The translations under genes and the position numbers were made by a program. A DNA stretch of 64,000 nt from Gammaproteobacteria bacterium (GTDB lineage: Bacteria; Pseudomonadota; Gammaproteobacteria; Steroidobacterales; Steroidobacteraceae), in the NCBI GenBank assembly GCA_025357835.1, contig JANYLM010000146.1:22195-86194 (forward strand), given 5' to 3'. The notes beneath the pieces are model-generated. The model saw nothing but the letters and a program-made list of their open reading frames with translations, was not told where the DNA came from and ran no database searches. Shown here piece after piece: positions 1 to 8,343 of the stretch (the first letter of the stretch is position 1; each line of letters starts with the position of its first letter).

Positions 1-917
1 ATGATTCCCGGCATTCGCGGCTTCTTCACCGATAAGTAGCCGTAGGTGCGATTGGTGCGCTGCTCGGCGTCCAGCGGCGTATAGCCCAGCCACACGTCGA
101 GCACCGGATCATCGGATTGCTGGATGTCGCGCCCCACCCAGACCTTCAGGCTCTGGGTTGGATAGTCGGTGCGAATCCGCATATGGTCGCAGAAATCCTT
201 CTTGGCCTCGCCGCGCTTGCGCATCAAGTCCACGATGACGTGTTCGCCCATCGAGGATTTCCCTTCGGTACGGCTGAAGCTGTATTCCACCTGCGCCCAA
301 TCGTCGCCGTGTTGCCTCCCTAAGCACCGGGCCCTGATCGAGCCCATCTGCTTGCGGTGCATGAACTGGTGATTCATGTCGAAAAGATTCTCGTGCATGA
401 AAGTGTAGTGGCAAGCCACTTCGCGGTTAAGCTGCCGCGTCTTGTAGTCCTTGCGCTGCGAGGAACCCAGACCCCCGGGCAGTCGGCTCTGCGCCAAGGC
501 CGCATCGCCGGGAAAGACGAAGATCAGGCCGTCCAGTTCGCGCGCGGGATAGCTCTTGACTCCGGTTGGCAGCCGATCCGTGCCGAGATAGGGCACGTTC
601 ACGCATTTTCCCGTCCGATTGTAAGTCCAGCCGTGATAATGGCACTTGAGCTCATCGCCGCTCACCACCCCAAGGTGCAAGGGCACCTGGCGGTGCGCGC
701 AGCGATCCTCGAGTGCGAACACCTGCCCGCTCTTGCCGCGGTAGAGCACAATGGGCAGCCCGGCGAAACGGCGCCCGAGCGTTTTGCCTGTCTTGAGTTC
801 TTCGGACCAGGCCATGGGATACCAATGATCGGGATGCGCGCCCACACGACGCAAGTCGAGTGCGTTCGGTGAATTAGCGGCAGATATGCTGACTAGCTGG
901 GAACTGTCTTCGGACAT
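1..917 (-). CDS. Rieske non-heme iron oxygenase, alpha subunit (3' end outside window)
   Basis: Partial gene: 305 codons are visible and the frame is still open at base 1, so the C-terminus lies outside. Near the N-terminus is a Rieske [2Fe-2S] site, C73-x-H75 and C92-x2-H95 (CAHR ... CHYHGW). Further on, residues 175-190 carry the mononuclear iron motif ENLFDMNHQFMH, with H183 and H187 as likely ligands. This is the layout of vanillate O-demethylase-type ring-hydroxylating oxygenases, which use electrons from a separate reductase to hydroxylate or demethylate aromatics. The substrate cannot be read from the sequence. The ATG at 917 lies 38 bases downstream of tRNA-Cys on the same strand. No reductase is seen in the window. 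Confidence 0.85.
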   Translation of the reverse strand, partial: MSEDSSQLVSISAANSPNALDLRRVGAHPDHWYPMAWSEELKTGKTLGRRFAGLPIVLYRGKSGQVFALEDRCAHRQVPLHLGVVSGDELKCHYHGWTYNRTGKCVNVPYLGTDRLPTGVKSYPARELDGLIFVFPGDAALAQSRLPGGLGSSQRKDYKTRQLNREVACHYTFMHENLFDMNHQFMHRKQMGSIRARCLGRQHGDDWAQVEYSFSRTEGKSSMGEHVIVDLMRKRGEAKKDFCDHMRIRTDYPTQSLKVWVGRDIQQSDDPVLDVWLGYTPLDAEQRTNRTYGYLSVKKPRMPGI

Positions 918-955
918 CGTCGGGTTCCAGTCGATGCCCGGGATGGTACCCGAAA

Positions 956-1029
956 TGGAGGCTAGGAGCGGAATCGAACCGCTGTACGCGGCTTTGCAGG
1001 CCGCTGCATGACCACTCTGCCACCTAGCC
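956..1029 (-). tRNA. tRNA-Cys (GCA)
   Basis: On the minus strand a cloverleaf folds with acceptor stem GGCTAGG/CCTAGCC and anticodon stem GCGGC/GCCGC enclosing the loop CTGCAAA, which gives anticodon GCA. The T arm carries GGTTCGATTCC. The discriminator is U73, the main identity base for cysteinyl-tRNA synthetase, and CCA is encoded (956-958). It lies downstream of tRNA-Gly in the order found in the E. coli glyW-cysT cluster. Confidence 0.97.
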
Positions 1030-1035
1030 TTGGTG

Positions 1036-1067
1036 AAAAATAACCAACCCCGGACTTGCCGGGGTTG
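1036..1067 (-). terminator. Intrinsic terminator between tRNA-Gly and tRNA-Cys
   Basis: Bases 1045-1067 form a perfect 9-bp GC-rich stem (CAACCCCGG paired with CCGGGGTTG) with a 5-base loop. On the minus strand it is followed by GTTATTTTT. This is a complete Rho-independent terminator signature in the 49-base gap between the two tRNA genes. It could end the uvrC-pgsA-tRNA-Gly transcript, let part of it through to tRNA-Cys, or act as a processing hairpin. Promoter sequence for a separate tRNA-Cys transcript is not obvious in the remaining gap. Confidence 0.7.
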
Positions 1068-1078
1068 TGGTCAGAAAC

Positions 1079-1154
<76 letters not shown>

Positions 1155-1221
1155 CCTAAACAGACGCGCAATTGTAGGGCCGCGCCGCCGAGAGTCAAGG
1201 AGAACGCAGTGCGAAATGGCG

Positions 1222-1824
1222 CTAAAGCCTTGAACTACCCCGCAATTCGGGCCAAGCCAAGCGTAGGTATTGAACCATGGACCAGAGCGTGAGCACCGCC
1301 GCCACGGCCGTCAACACCAACCCCAACTTGTACGTCGGGATGCCGAAAAGGTTCTGCCGAAACAGCAACAGCGACAGTCCGACGATCTGCATAATGGTCT
1401 TGTACTTGCCCAGCACCGACACCTTGATGCGAGCCCGGGCGCCGATTTCAGCCATCCATTCACGCAGCGCCGACACAGCGATTTCGCGGCCGATGATGAC
1501 CACCGCGACTATGACCATGAACCAGCGCGGATCCTTGCTGACGATCAATACCAATGCGGCGGCAACGATGAGTTTGTCGGCGACCGGGTCCAAGAAGGCG
1601 CCCAGGCGCGAAGTTTGGCCCAATTTGCGGGCGTAATAACCGTCCAAGCTGTCGGTTATGCCGGCCAGAGCGAAAGCCGCGCACGCCGCCGGATCGGCGT
1701 AGGGATAGGGTAGCAAGTAAAACAACGCGAGGATCGCGGGAATCATCAAAATGCGCAGCCACGTCAGCGTGTTCGGCACATTCCAATGCGATTGACCGTC
1801 AGCGCCCTGGGTGGAGGTGCTCAT
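1222..1824 (-). CDS. pgsA: CDP-diacylglycerol--glycerol-3-phosphate 3-phosphatidyltransferase
   Basis: An inner-membrane enzyme of 200 aa that makes phosphatidylglycerol phosphate from CDP-diacylglycerol and glycerol 3-phosphate, the first committed step to phosphatidylglycerol and cardiolipin. The CDP-alcohol phosphatidyltransferase signature is complete: DSLDGYYAR, eight residues later G, then FLDPVADK, with all the metal-binding aspartates. Several hydrophobic helices follow. Length is typical (about 180-200 aa). The start overlaps the 3' end of uvrC by 26 bases, so the two are probably translated from one message. The tRNA genes follow after a gap of about 70 bases, as in enterobacteria. 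Confidence 0.96.
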   Translation of the reverse strand: MSTSTQGADGQSHWNVPNTLTWLRILMIPAILALFYLLPYPYADPAACAAFALAGITDSLDGYYARKLGQTSRLGAFLDPVADKLIVAAALVLIVSKDPRWFMVIVAVVIIGREIAVSALREWMAEIGARARIKVSVLGKYKTIMQIVGLSLLLFRQNLFGIPTYKLGLVLTAVAAVLTLWSMVQYLRLAWPELRGSSRL

Positions 1825-3682
1825 AAATTACCTCGGCGAGCTCGCGCCCTAACCCTCGGATTTGCACGAAATCCTCGACTCCGGCACGCAAAATCCCCTG
1901 CAAGCCACCGAACTGTTTCAGTAGCTCGCGTCGTTTGACGGGCCCCAAGCCCGGAATAGTTTCCAGTATCGACTGGTTATGACGCTTGGCCCGTTTGCGC
2001 CGGTGTCCCGTGATCGCGAAACGATGCGCTTCGTCGCGCACGCGCTGAATCAGATGTAGGGCTCGCGAGTCCGCAGCCAGTATAGTGGGCGTCCCCTGCC
2101 CCAACAAGAACAGTTGCTCCTGGCCCGGTCGCCGGTCGGCGCCCTTGGCGACGCCTATCAACATAATTCCGTCCATGCCCAGCTCCTTAAGCACCGCGGC
2201 AGCCTCAGCAAGCTGTCCCTTGCCACCGTCGATGAGCAAGATGTCCGGCTTGGGAGTTTCGCCGTCGCGCACGCGCTTATACCGCCGCGTCAGAGCCTGG
2301 TGCATGGCGGCATAGTCATCGCCGGGTTGAATCCCGCCGATGTTGAAGCGCCGGTAATCGCTCTTGATCGGACCCTCCTCGCCGAACACCACGCACGAAG
2401 CCACCGTATCGGTGCCGCCGGTGTGACTGATGTCGAAGCATTCGATGCGGTTCGGCGCCTCCTCCAGATCAAAGGCCTCGCGCAAATCTTCCAGGCTGGA
2501 CTCGATGCTGGCGCGCGCCAGGCCGCGCATGGTCAGCGCCTGTTCGGCGTTGTTGTGCATCATCTCTAGCCAGCGCGCGCGAATGCCGCGCACCGAGGCG
2601 GCAATGCGCACCTTGCGGCCGGAGCGCTGTGCCAGAGTCGCCTCGAGCAGGGTCATTTCATCGAACTCGCTCTCGACGATGATTTCCTGCGGCGCCTCTC
2701 GATCCAGATAGTACTGCGTGACGAAGGCCGCCAGGACTTCTGCCGGCTCGGCCAGAGGAGCTTTGGGAAAAAATGTCGTGCTCCCCAAGCTTTGGCCGGC
2801 GCGAATGAACATTAAGGCCACGCAGTACTCGCCGTTGCCCGCCGCGACCGCAATGACGTCTGCATCGTGATCGATGTCGGCGGTAACGATTTGCTGCGCC
2901 TGAACGGCCTTGAGTTTCGCCATCTGGTCGCGCAGCTGCGCGGCCTCTTCGAAGTGCAGGCGCTCCGCGGCTGCCTCCATACGACGGCCGAGGTCCTGGC
3001 TCACCTCGTCGTTGCGCCCTTCCAGTACCTTGATGGCCGCGCCCACGTCGTGTGCGTAACTGTCCTTGGAAATGAGGCCCACGCAGGGCGCCGTGCAGCG
3101 CTGGATCTGGTATTGCAAGCACGGCCGCGAACGATTGGCGAAGTAGGTATCGTCGCAATTTCGCAGGCGAAATAGCTTCTGCACCTGCTGCAAGGTCTCG
3201 CGCACCGCGCCGGCCGACGGGTAAGGCCCGAAGAACCGCCCCGGCTGCTTGCGCGATCCCCGGTAAAAGGCGAGGCGCGGAAACTCGTGCTGGGTGTCGA
3301 AATGTAGATAGGGAAAGCTCTTATCGTCGCGCAATACCACGTTGAATCGCGGCCGATACTTTTTGATGAGATTGAATTCCAGCAACAGCGCTTCGGTGTC
3401 GGAATTCGTGATGGTGACTTCCATGCTCGCGGTTTTCGCGACCAGCGCCAGGACCTTGGGCTGCATGTTGCTGGGCAGAAAGTACGACCCCACCCGGCTC
3501 TTGAGATTGCGCGCCTTGCCCACGTACAGAATCTCGGCCTTCGCATCGAGCATTCGGTAGACGCCCGGACGGCCCGGCAGGCTATCGACGAAGGCTTTGG
3601 CGTCGAATGGGGCCGCGGCAGCGTTTGCGGGCGCAGCCGCCGGGCCGGGCAAGGCCAGGGGTGATTTTCGCTCCGCGTTCAT
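1799..3682 (-). CDS. uvrC: Excinuclease ABC subunit C
   Basis: The nuclease of UvrABC nucleotide excision repair, 627 aa. It cuts the damaged strand on both sides of a lesion after UvrB is loaded. The N-terminal GIY-YIG domain that makes the 3' cut begins near residue 36 (GRPGVYRMLD, ILYVGKARNLKSRV). A UVR motif for UvrB binding sits near residues 220-260 (RLHFEEAAQLRDQM). The RNase H-like domain that makes the 5' cut follows (RIECFDISHTGG, LLIDGGKGQL). The protein ends in a tandem helix-hairpin-helix (IPGLGPVKRRELL, IRGLGRELAEVI). The start codon overlaps the glycosylase stop by four bases (ATGA). Confidence 0.97.
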   Translation of the reverse strand: MNAERKSPLALPGPAAAPANAAAAPFDAKAFVDSLPGRPGVYRMLDAKAEILYVGKARNLKSRVGSYFLPSNMQPKVLALVAKTASMEVTITNSDTEALLLEFNLIKKYRPRFNVVLRDDKSFPYLHFDTQHEFPRLAFYRGSRKQPGRFFGPYPSAGAVRETLQQVQKLFRLRNCDDTYFANRSRPCLQYQIQRCTAPCVGLISKDSYAHDVGAAIKVLEGRNDEVSQDLGRRMEAAAERLHFEEAAQLRDQMAKLKAVQAQQIVTADIDHDADVIAVAAGNGEYCVALMFIRAGQSLGSTTFFPKAPLAEPAEVLAAFVTQYYLDREAPQEIIVESEFDEMTLLEATLAQRSGRKVRIAASVRGIRARWLEMMHNNAEQALTMRGLARASIESSLEDLREAFDLEEAPNRIECFDISHTGGTDTVASCVVFGEEGPIKSDYRRFNIGGIQPGDDYAAMHQALTRRYKRVRDGETPKPDILLIDGGKGQLAEAAAVLKELGMDGIMLIGVAKGADRRPGQEQLFLLGQGTPTILAADSRALHLIQRVRDEAHRFAITGHRRKRAKRHNQSILETIPGLGPVKRRELLKQFGGLQGILRAGVEDFVQIRGLGRELAEVIYEHLHPGR

Positions 3683-4326
3683 CCCGGCCGCGCAGCGAGC
3701 GCGAGGTCACGCGCCCTGCTGATAACGCCCTCGAACATGACGGTCGTCAGCCGCCGCGTCTGGGTGTTGTAGCGGCTGCAATGATAGGAATCCACCAACA
3801 CCCGGCCGGCGCCCAGCGAGTATTCCGCCGCATGCGCAAAGCGATGCGCGCCGATCGGTAGATCACTGGCGCGTAGCACCGCCGCGTGGGCGATGGCTCC
3901 CAGCGCCAGGATCACCTGTAACTTAGGACTTTGCCTAAGCTCGGCGCGAAGAAATGTATTGCAGATCTTTATTTCCGCGGGCAGCGGTTTGTTGGCGGGC
4001 GGCAGGCACTTCACCGCATTGGTAATGCGCGCCCCGGAGAGCTTCAGACCATCATCGGCGGCGGTGGAAACGGGGCCGCTGGCCAGCCCGAACTTATGCA
4101 GGGTGGCGTACAGGAGTATTCCGGCATGATCCCCGGTAAAGGGCCGGCCGGTGCGATTAGCGCCGTGCATGCCCGGCGCCAAGCCGACGATGAGTAATCG
4201 CGTGTCGGGATCGCCAAATGCCGGAACCGGACGACAAAAATAATCCGGCTCATCCAAGCGCACGGTATCGAGAAATGCGGCTAGGCGCGGACAGCGGCGA
4301 CAACCGGAATCAAAAGTGCTGTTCAT
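3679..4326 (-). CDS. udgB: Uracil-DNA glycosylase, family 5 (UdgB type)
   Basis: A 215-aa base-excision repair enzyme predicted to remove uracil, and probably other deaminated bases, from DNA. The motif GLAPGMHGANRTGRPFTGD is characteristic of family 5 UDGs, whose motif 1 lacks the usual catalytic Asn/Asp. The N-terminal pair C9-x2-C12 begins the cysteine set that holds a [4Fe-4S] cluster in this family. The downstream ATGA overlap couples it to uvrC, giving a DNA-repair cassette ahead of pgsA and the tRNAs. ATG at 4326 is the first codon of the homologous region. No promoter was resolved upstream of it. Confidence 0.9.
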   Translation of the reverse strand: MNSTFDSGCRRCPRLAAFLDTVRLDEPDYFCRPVPAFGDPDTRLLIVGLAPGMHGANRTGRPFTGDHAGILLYATLHKFGLASGPVSTAADDGLKLSGARITNAVKCLPPANKPLPAEIKICNTFLRAELRQSPKLQVILALGAIAHAAVLRASDLPIGAHRFAHAAEYSLGAGRVLVDSYHCSRYNTQTRRLTTVMFEGVISRARDLALAARPG

Positions 4327-4358
4327 ATCGGGCGGGTAGTCGCAATTCTCGCTGGGAC

Positions 4359-4395
4359 AAAAAAAACGGGCTACGCGGAAACTCCGCGTAGCCCG
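4359..4395 (-). terminator. Strong intrinsic terminator
   Basis: Bases 4367-4379 and 4383-4395 form a perfect 13-bp stem (CGGGCTACGCGGA and its complement) closed by a 3-base loop. On the minus strand it is followed by a run of eight T (4366-4359). It lies 33 bases upstream of the udgB start and more than 340 bases after the DAHP synthase stop. It therefore ends either a long 3' UTR of that gene or an independent small RNA. Confidence 0.85.
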
Positions 4396-4580
4396 CCGTC
4401 GATCACGCGCGGCTTTGGACTAACCCGAGCGCAACCCAACCTCGCCGCAGACCCTTAAGGGCTGGAAATCGTCAGACTCCTTGCGACCCGAAAACATTCC
4501 GCGCAACGCGTCATTAAATACTTGTGTCGTCTGAGCTTGGAGGCCGGGCGACACTCAATCTCAAGGGGCGGGAAAGGATT
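4359..4580 (-). ncRNA. Candidate small RNA of about 220 nt
   Basis: The 410-base gap 4327-4736 has no credible coding frame. On the minus strand it holds a sigma-70-like promoter (4588-4615) and the terminator at 4359-4395, which together define a transcript of about 222 nt. Internal pairing includes GTGTCG with CGACAC, about 20 bases apart near the 5' end. It was compared by eye with 6S RNA, tmRNA, RNase P and 4.5S RNA, and no conserved core was recognised. The upstream part (about 4620-4736) is AT-rich with small palindromes (TCTAGAG/CTCTAGA at 4645-4661 and ATTGTT/AACAAT near 4677-4692). A long 3' UTR of the DAHP synthase gene is the alternative. Confidence 0.45.
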
Positions 4581-4587
4581 GCAAGTC

Positions 4588-4615
4588 AGAATAGCATCTG
4601 CACGCATCGAGGCAA
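4588..4615 (-). promoter_or_regulatory. Sigma-70-like promoter for the candidate small RNA
   Basis: On the minus strand: TTGCCT (4615-4610), a 16-base spacer, then TATTCT (4593-4588). The -10 box is preceded by TGC, giving an extended -10 element. The expected start point is near 4580. No open frame begins downstream, so this promoter fits an RNA gene ending at 4359. Confidence 0.5.
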
Positions 4616-4736
4616 GTCGGCTTTTCAAAAACCGCCGGCGAGGTTCTAGAGCAACTCTAGATATTCTCTATAATAGATTGTTTTTATTAACAATATTCAT
4701 CCGGAGTGCTTTTGACATAATCCTTTGCCGGCTGTG

Positions 4737-6125
4737 CTAAACCGGGGCTTTTGGGGGCTTGCCCGTTCGCCTGTTGGCGCCGGCCCGGCGCGCAATCACC
4801 ATGGCCAATTCCAAGGCCTGTTCGGCGTTCAGGCGCGGGTCCACCTGCGACCTATATGCGCGCGCTAGATCGGCCTCCGCCAAACCCCGCGCGCCACCGA
4901 TGCACTCGGTCACATCTTCGCCCGTGAGCTCGATATGGACCCCGCCCAACATGGAGCCCTCCTCCTCGTGGATGCGGAAGGCAGCCTCCACCTCGCCCAA
5001 TATATTGTCGAAGCGGCGCGTCTTCACACCGCCCGCCGTGGTTTCGGTATTGCCGTGCATGGGGTCGCAAACCCACAGCACCTGGGAACCCGTGGCTCTC
5101 ACCGCCTTGATCATGGCGGGAAGCCGCTGCTCGATGTCCTTGACGCCGAAGCGATGGATAAAGGTCAAACGGCCGGGCTCGTTCTGCGGATTCAGCACGT
5201 GAACCATTTCTTGGAGCCACTCGGCGCTCATCGCCGCGCCCACTTTCACCCCGATGGGATTGGCGATGCCGCGGAAATATTCGATGTGCGCGCCGTCGAT
5301 GTTGGCGGTCCGCATGCCGATCCAAGGCATGTGCGTGGACAGGTTGTACCAATGCTTCTGACGCTCGATGTAGCGAGTCTGCGCCTGCTCGGACAGCAAG
5401 TGCAGCCCTTCATGGCTGGTATAGAAGTCTCCGCGCGTGGCAGCATGTACCCGCTGGCCGCTCATGGACTCGAAGAAATCCAGCGACTCGGCGATCGAGT
5501 CGACGATATTTCGATAGGCATCGTGCAGCGGCGCGTGGCGCAAAAAGCTCAGGTCCCAGTATTCCGGATGATGCAGATCGGCGAAACCGCCGTCGATCAA
5601 GGCGCGCACGAAATTCAAGGTCAGGGAAGCGCGCTCGTAGCCGCGCAGCAGCAGTTCCGGGTCCGGTTCGCGCTCCGCCGCGGTGAATCCCGGCCGATTG
5701 ACATTGTCGCCGCGGTAGCAGGGCAAGGTCACTGCATCGCGGGTCTCCGTATCGGCCGAGCGCGGCTTGGCGTACTGGCCGGCAAAGCGGCCTACGCGGA
5801 TGATGGGCTTTTTCAGCCCTTGCAGCAGCACCAGACTCATCTGCAACAGGATCTTCAGGCGTCTGGCGATATTGTCGGATTCACAATCCTCGAAGCTCTC
5901 GGCGCAGTCGCCGCCCTGCAGCAGGAATTGTTCGCCGCGCTGCGCCTGGGCCAGCTTCGCGCGTAGCGCCTCGACTTCCCAGGAGACCACCAGCGGCGGC
6001 AAGCGGCTCAATGCTCCCACGGCTCGCTCCAGAGCTTGCCGGTCGGAGTAGTTGGGCTGCTGGGTTGCGGGGCGGGTGTGCCAACTGGCGGGATGCCAAC
6101 TCGTCAAGGCGGGGCTTTTCGACAT
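4737..6125 (-). CDS. 3-deoxy-7-phosphoheptulonate synthase, class II
   Basis: Catalyses the first step of the shikimate pathway: phosphoenolpyruvate plus erythrose 4-phosphate gives DAHP. The 462-aa length and motifs ([10 protein letters not shown] near the N-terminus, [55 protein letters not shown]) identify the plant-like class II (AroA-II) fold. That class is unrelated in close sequence to the class I enzyme at 29041-30141. The conserved metal-site Cys (GGDC), His (DPMHGN) and Glu (HIELTG) are present. The gene is divergent from the ALDH7 gene, with 69 bases between the starts. The stop is followed by the gene-free region with the candidate small RNA. Confidence 0.95.
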   Translation of the reverse strand: MSKSPALTSWHPASWHTRPATQQPNYSDRQALERAVGALSRLPPLVVSWEVEALRAKLAQAQRGEQFLLQGGDCAESFEDCESDNIARRLKILLQMSLVLLQGLKKPIIRVGRFAGQYAKPRSADTETRDAVTLPCYRGDNVNRPGFTAAEREPDPELLLRGYERASLTLNFVRALIDGGFADLHHPEYWDLSFLRHAPLHDAYRNIVDSIAESLDFFESMSGQRVHAATRGDFYTSHEGLHLLSEQAQTRYIERQKHWYNLSTHMPWIGMRTANIDGAHIEYFRGIANPIGVKVGAAMSAEWLQEMVHVLNPQNEPGRLTFIHRFGVKDIEQRLPAMIKAVRATGSQVLWVCDPMHGNTETTAGGVKTRRFDNILGEVEAAFRIHEEEGSMLGGVHIELTGEDVTECIGGARGLAEADLARAYRSQVDPRLNAEQALELAMVIARRAGANRRTGKPPKAPV

Positions 6126-6194
6126 GTGGTGATGCTAGCGTTGTCGGCCAACCCAAGTCAAAATGCGCGCCCTACGAACGTCCGGAATTTTACT

Positions 6195-7721
6195 ATGCAC
6201 ACCACCGATCCCCTGCAGGCCCTGGGACTTCTCGAAATCAACCCCGGCTCTTGGTCCGGCAGCCACGGCTGGAGCCGACAAACCGATGGGCCGTTGATTG
6301 ATTCCATCAATCCTGCGACGGGCAAGCGGCTGGCGCAGGTTCGCGGCGCCACGCCCGCGGACTACGAGCAGGTGATGGCCGCGGCCGTCGCCGCCGCCGC
6401 CGCCTGGCGCCAAGTGCCGGCACCGAAGCGCGGTGAGATCGTGCGGCTCATGGGGGAGGAGCTGCGCAAGTACAAGGACGCGCTGGGTACATTGGTGTCC
6501 ATGGAAAACGGCAAGATCAAGGCCGAGGGCGACGGCGAGGTCCAGGAGATGATCGACATCGCGGATTTCGCAGTTGGTCAATCCCGCATGCTGTACGGCC
6601 TCACTATGCACTCCGAACGGCCGCAGCACCGCATGTACGAGCAGTGGCATCCGCTGGGCGTGGTGGGTGTAATTTCCGCCTTTAATTTTCCCGTTGCCGT
6701 GTGGTCCTGGAACGCGTTCCTGGCGGCCATCAGCGGCAATGCCACGGTATGGAAGCCCTCGCCCAAAACCGCTCTGTGTTCGCTGGCCGTGCAGCACATC
6801 TGCAATCGGGTGCTGGAACGCCATGCGTTGCCGGCGATTTTCCAGATCTTCATCGACGCGGGCACCGAGCTCGCGATGCGCTTCGTCGATGACCGGCGCG
6901 TGGCGCTGGTTTCATTTACCGGCTCCACCCATGTGGGCCGGCAAATCGGCGTGAAAGTCGCGGAGCGGCTTGGCAAGAGCCTGCTGGAGTTGGGCGGCAA
7001 CAATGCCATCATCATCGACGACACCGCGAATCTCGACCTGGCGGTGCCGGGCATCGTTTTTGGTGCGGTGGGTACCGCGGGTCAGCGCTGCACCACGACG
7101 CGACGCGTGCTGGTGCATCGTTCGCGCGCCACCGAGCTGGAGCGGCGGCTGATCGCAGCCTATGGGCAGGTGCGCATCGGCGACCCGCTCAAGCCGGACA
7201 CTCTGATGGGACCGCTGATCGACACGGGCGCCGTGGCGCGCTATTCGGCGGCGATCGCCACGGCACAGGCCGAGGGTGGACAGCTACTGTGCGGCGGCAA
7301 GGCGTTACCGGGACCGGGCAATTTCGTGGAACCGGCGATCATCCGCGCCAACGCCGGCATGGCGGTGGTGCGTACTGAAACCTTTGCGCCGATTTTGTAC
7401 CTGCTCGCCTATGACACCCTTGATGAGGCGCTGGCCATACAAAACTCCGTCCCCTATGGCCTCTCTTCGGCGGTGTTCACGGACCGGTTGCAAGTGGCCG
7501 AACGCTTCCTGTCCGCCGACGGCAGCGATTGCGGCATCGCCAATGTGAACTTAGGCACCTCTGGCGCGGAGATCGGCGGCGCCTTCGGCGGCGAAAAAGA
7601 CACCGGCGGCGGCCGTGAGGCGGGTTCGGATTCCTGGAAGGCCTACATGCGGCGTCAGACGAACACCATCAACTGGAGTTCGGAGCTGCCGCTGGCGCAA
7701 GGCATTCGGTTCAACGTTTAG
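6195..7721 (+). CDS. amaB: ALDH7-family semialdehyde dehydrogenase (probable alpha-aminoadipate semialdehyde / piperideine-6-carboxylate dehydrogenase)
   Basis: A 508-aa NAD(P)-dependent aldehyde dehydrogenase of the ALDH7 (antiquitin) type, which oxidises alpha-aminoadipate semialdehyde in lysine catabolism. Catalytic Glu lies in LELGGNN and the nucleophile Cys in [12 protein letters not shown]. The C-terminal [16 protein letters not shown] and [11 protein letters not shown] are typical of this subfamily. An in-frame extension reaches upstream, but homologues begin near [12 protein letters not shown], so ATG 6195 is chosen; CCGGAA precedes it by about 8 bases. Other lysine-degradation genes are absent nearby, so the substrate is inferred from subfamily only. 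Confidence 0.87.
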   Translation: MHTTDPLQALGLLEINPGSWSGSHGWSRQTDGPLIDSINPATGKRLAQVRGATPADYEQVMAAAVAAAAAWRQVPAPKRGEIVRLMGEELRKYKDALGTLVSMENGKIKAEGDGEVQEMIDIADFAVGQSRMLYGLTMHSERPQHRMYEQWHPLGVVGVISAFNFPVAVWSWNAFLAAISGNATVWKPSPKTALCSLAVQHICNRVLERHALPAIFQIFIDAGTELAMRFVDDRRVALVSFTGSTHVGRQIGVKVAERLGKSLLELGGNNAIIIDDTANLDLAVPGIVFGAVGTAGQRCTTTRRVLVHRSRATELERRLIAAYGQVRIGDPLKPDTLMGPLIDTGAVARYSAAIATAQAEGGQLLCGGKALPGPGNFVEPAIIRANAGMAVVRTETFAPILYLLAYDTLDEALAIQNSVPYGLSSAVFTDRLQVAERFLSADGSDCGIANVNLGTSGAEIGGAFGGEKDTGGGREAGSDSWKAYMRRQTNTINWSSELPLAQGIRFNV

Positions 7722-7753
7722 TTCGTTGGTCGCTGCGAATACCCAGAAGAGGA

Positions 7754-7810
7754 GTAGGTACACACGGGGCGACCACTAAATCCGCCAGTGGTCGCCCCGT
7801 GTGTACCTAC
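7754..7810. repeat. Palindromic dispersed element, copy 1
   Basis: A perfect 24-bp inverted repeat (7754-7777 and 7787-7810) encloses the 9-base loop AAATCCGCC. The arm contains CACGGGGCGACCACT. A second copy at 52504-52556 has the same loop length and near-identical arms, but with compensating changes that keep the pairing. The element lies 32 bases after the ALDH7 stop and 75 bases from the higA remnant stop. No T-run follows on either side, so it is not a standard terminator. REP-like or MITE-like identity is inference. The rest of 7722-8046 holds only the higA remnant. Confidence 0.85.
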
Positions 7811-7885
7811 CCCCTTTTCTGGTCTGGGCCGCCGATGGGTCTAAGGTTTTCTTGCAGGAGAACTTAAGAGAGGTGGTGACCGTTA

Positions 7886-8035
7886 TCATGTTTCAGTCAG
7901 TTCTCGCATTTCCCGCGCCTTCACCTCACGGCCAATCCGTTTGGCGCTCGCAATCTCTGCCAGCCGCAGCTCATACACGGACTGAAGATTGAGCCACGAC
8001 TGCGCATCGCCGCCAAAGTAGCGAGCCTCATACCG
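7886..8035 (-). pseudogene. higA: Remnant of HigA antitoxin (C-terminal part only)
   Basis: Downstream of higB, a 49-residue frame reads RYEARYFGGDAQSWLNLQS and then VYELRLAEIASAKRIG before its stop. This matches the C-terminal tail of HigA-type XRE antitoxins, which carry the same ARYFG...SWLNLQ...YELRLAE pattern. The helix-turn-helix half is missing. A stop codon lies directly upstream in frame and no in-frame ATG or GTG starts it before the conserved block. The remnant begins only about 14 bases after the higB stop, where a full higA would normally start, so roughly its first 50 codons appear deleted. It is too short and too broken to be read as a normal gene. Confidence 0.75.
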
Positions 8036-8046
8036 TCAACTCCAGT

Positions 8047-8328
8047 TCAGTAGTGGTAGTCCACTATTTCGACGCCTTCAGGGCCCGCATCGGTCCATCG
8101 GAAGCAGATCGGCCACTTGTCGTTGACGCGGATGCTGTGCTGCCCGAGGCGGTCTCTGTCCAATGCTTCGAGCCGGTTGCCTGGCGGCGACCGCAAAAAC
8201 TCCAGCGTCGCGGCCGCCTGCAATTGAGTCAGTTTCCTCGTGGCCACTTTCGCGATTCCGCGGAAGCGAGCCGACTTTCCCGTTTCAAAGAGCTTCTGCG
8301 TATCGGTGCACTTGAAGCTCTTTATCAT
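8047..8328 (-). CDS. higB: HigB-type toxin (RelE/ParE superfamily mRNA endonuclease)
   Basis: A small basic protein of 93 aa matching the HigB family over its full length: MIKSFKCTDTQKLFETGK at the N-terminus, RFRGIAKVATRKL, LEALDRDRLGQHSIRVND, and the C-terminal WPICFRW and VEIVDYHY. HigB toxins cleave mRNA on the ribosome and are normally held in check by HigA, encoded just downstream. Here the toxin frame is complete, but only a C-terminal fragment of higA follows (7886-8035). An active toxin without antitoxin would be harmful, so it may be silent, mutated at a functional residue, or neutralised from elsewhere. A palindrome at 8344-8358 lies in its promoter region. Confidence 0.88.
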   Translation of the reverse strand: MIKSFKCTDTQKLFETGKSARFRGIAKVATRKLTQLQAAATLEFLRSPPGNRLEALDRDRLGQHSIRVNDKWPICFRWTDAGPEGVEIVDYHY

Positions 8329-8343
8329 ATTTGAGGAACTCCA

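Noticed and set aside
4359..4580. The candidate RNA as a 6S RNA
   Set aside because: A stretch near CTTAAGGGTCTGCGGCG resembles the 3' side of 6S RNA slightly, but the closing stem and central bubble could not be folded and the matching 5' side is missing.
4705..4740. TTGACA-like promoter on the plus strand driving RNA antisense to the DAHP synthase 3' end
   Set aside because: TTGACA is followed after 17 bases by TGCTAA, a poor -10, and no product or terminator was seen downstream.
4935..5966. A 343-codon open frame on the plus strand opposite the class II DAHP synthase
   Set aside because: It runs antisense to a gene with full family motifs, has no recognisable domain and no ribosome site. 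High GC content produces such open antisense frames.
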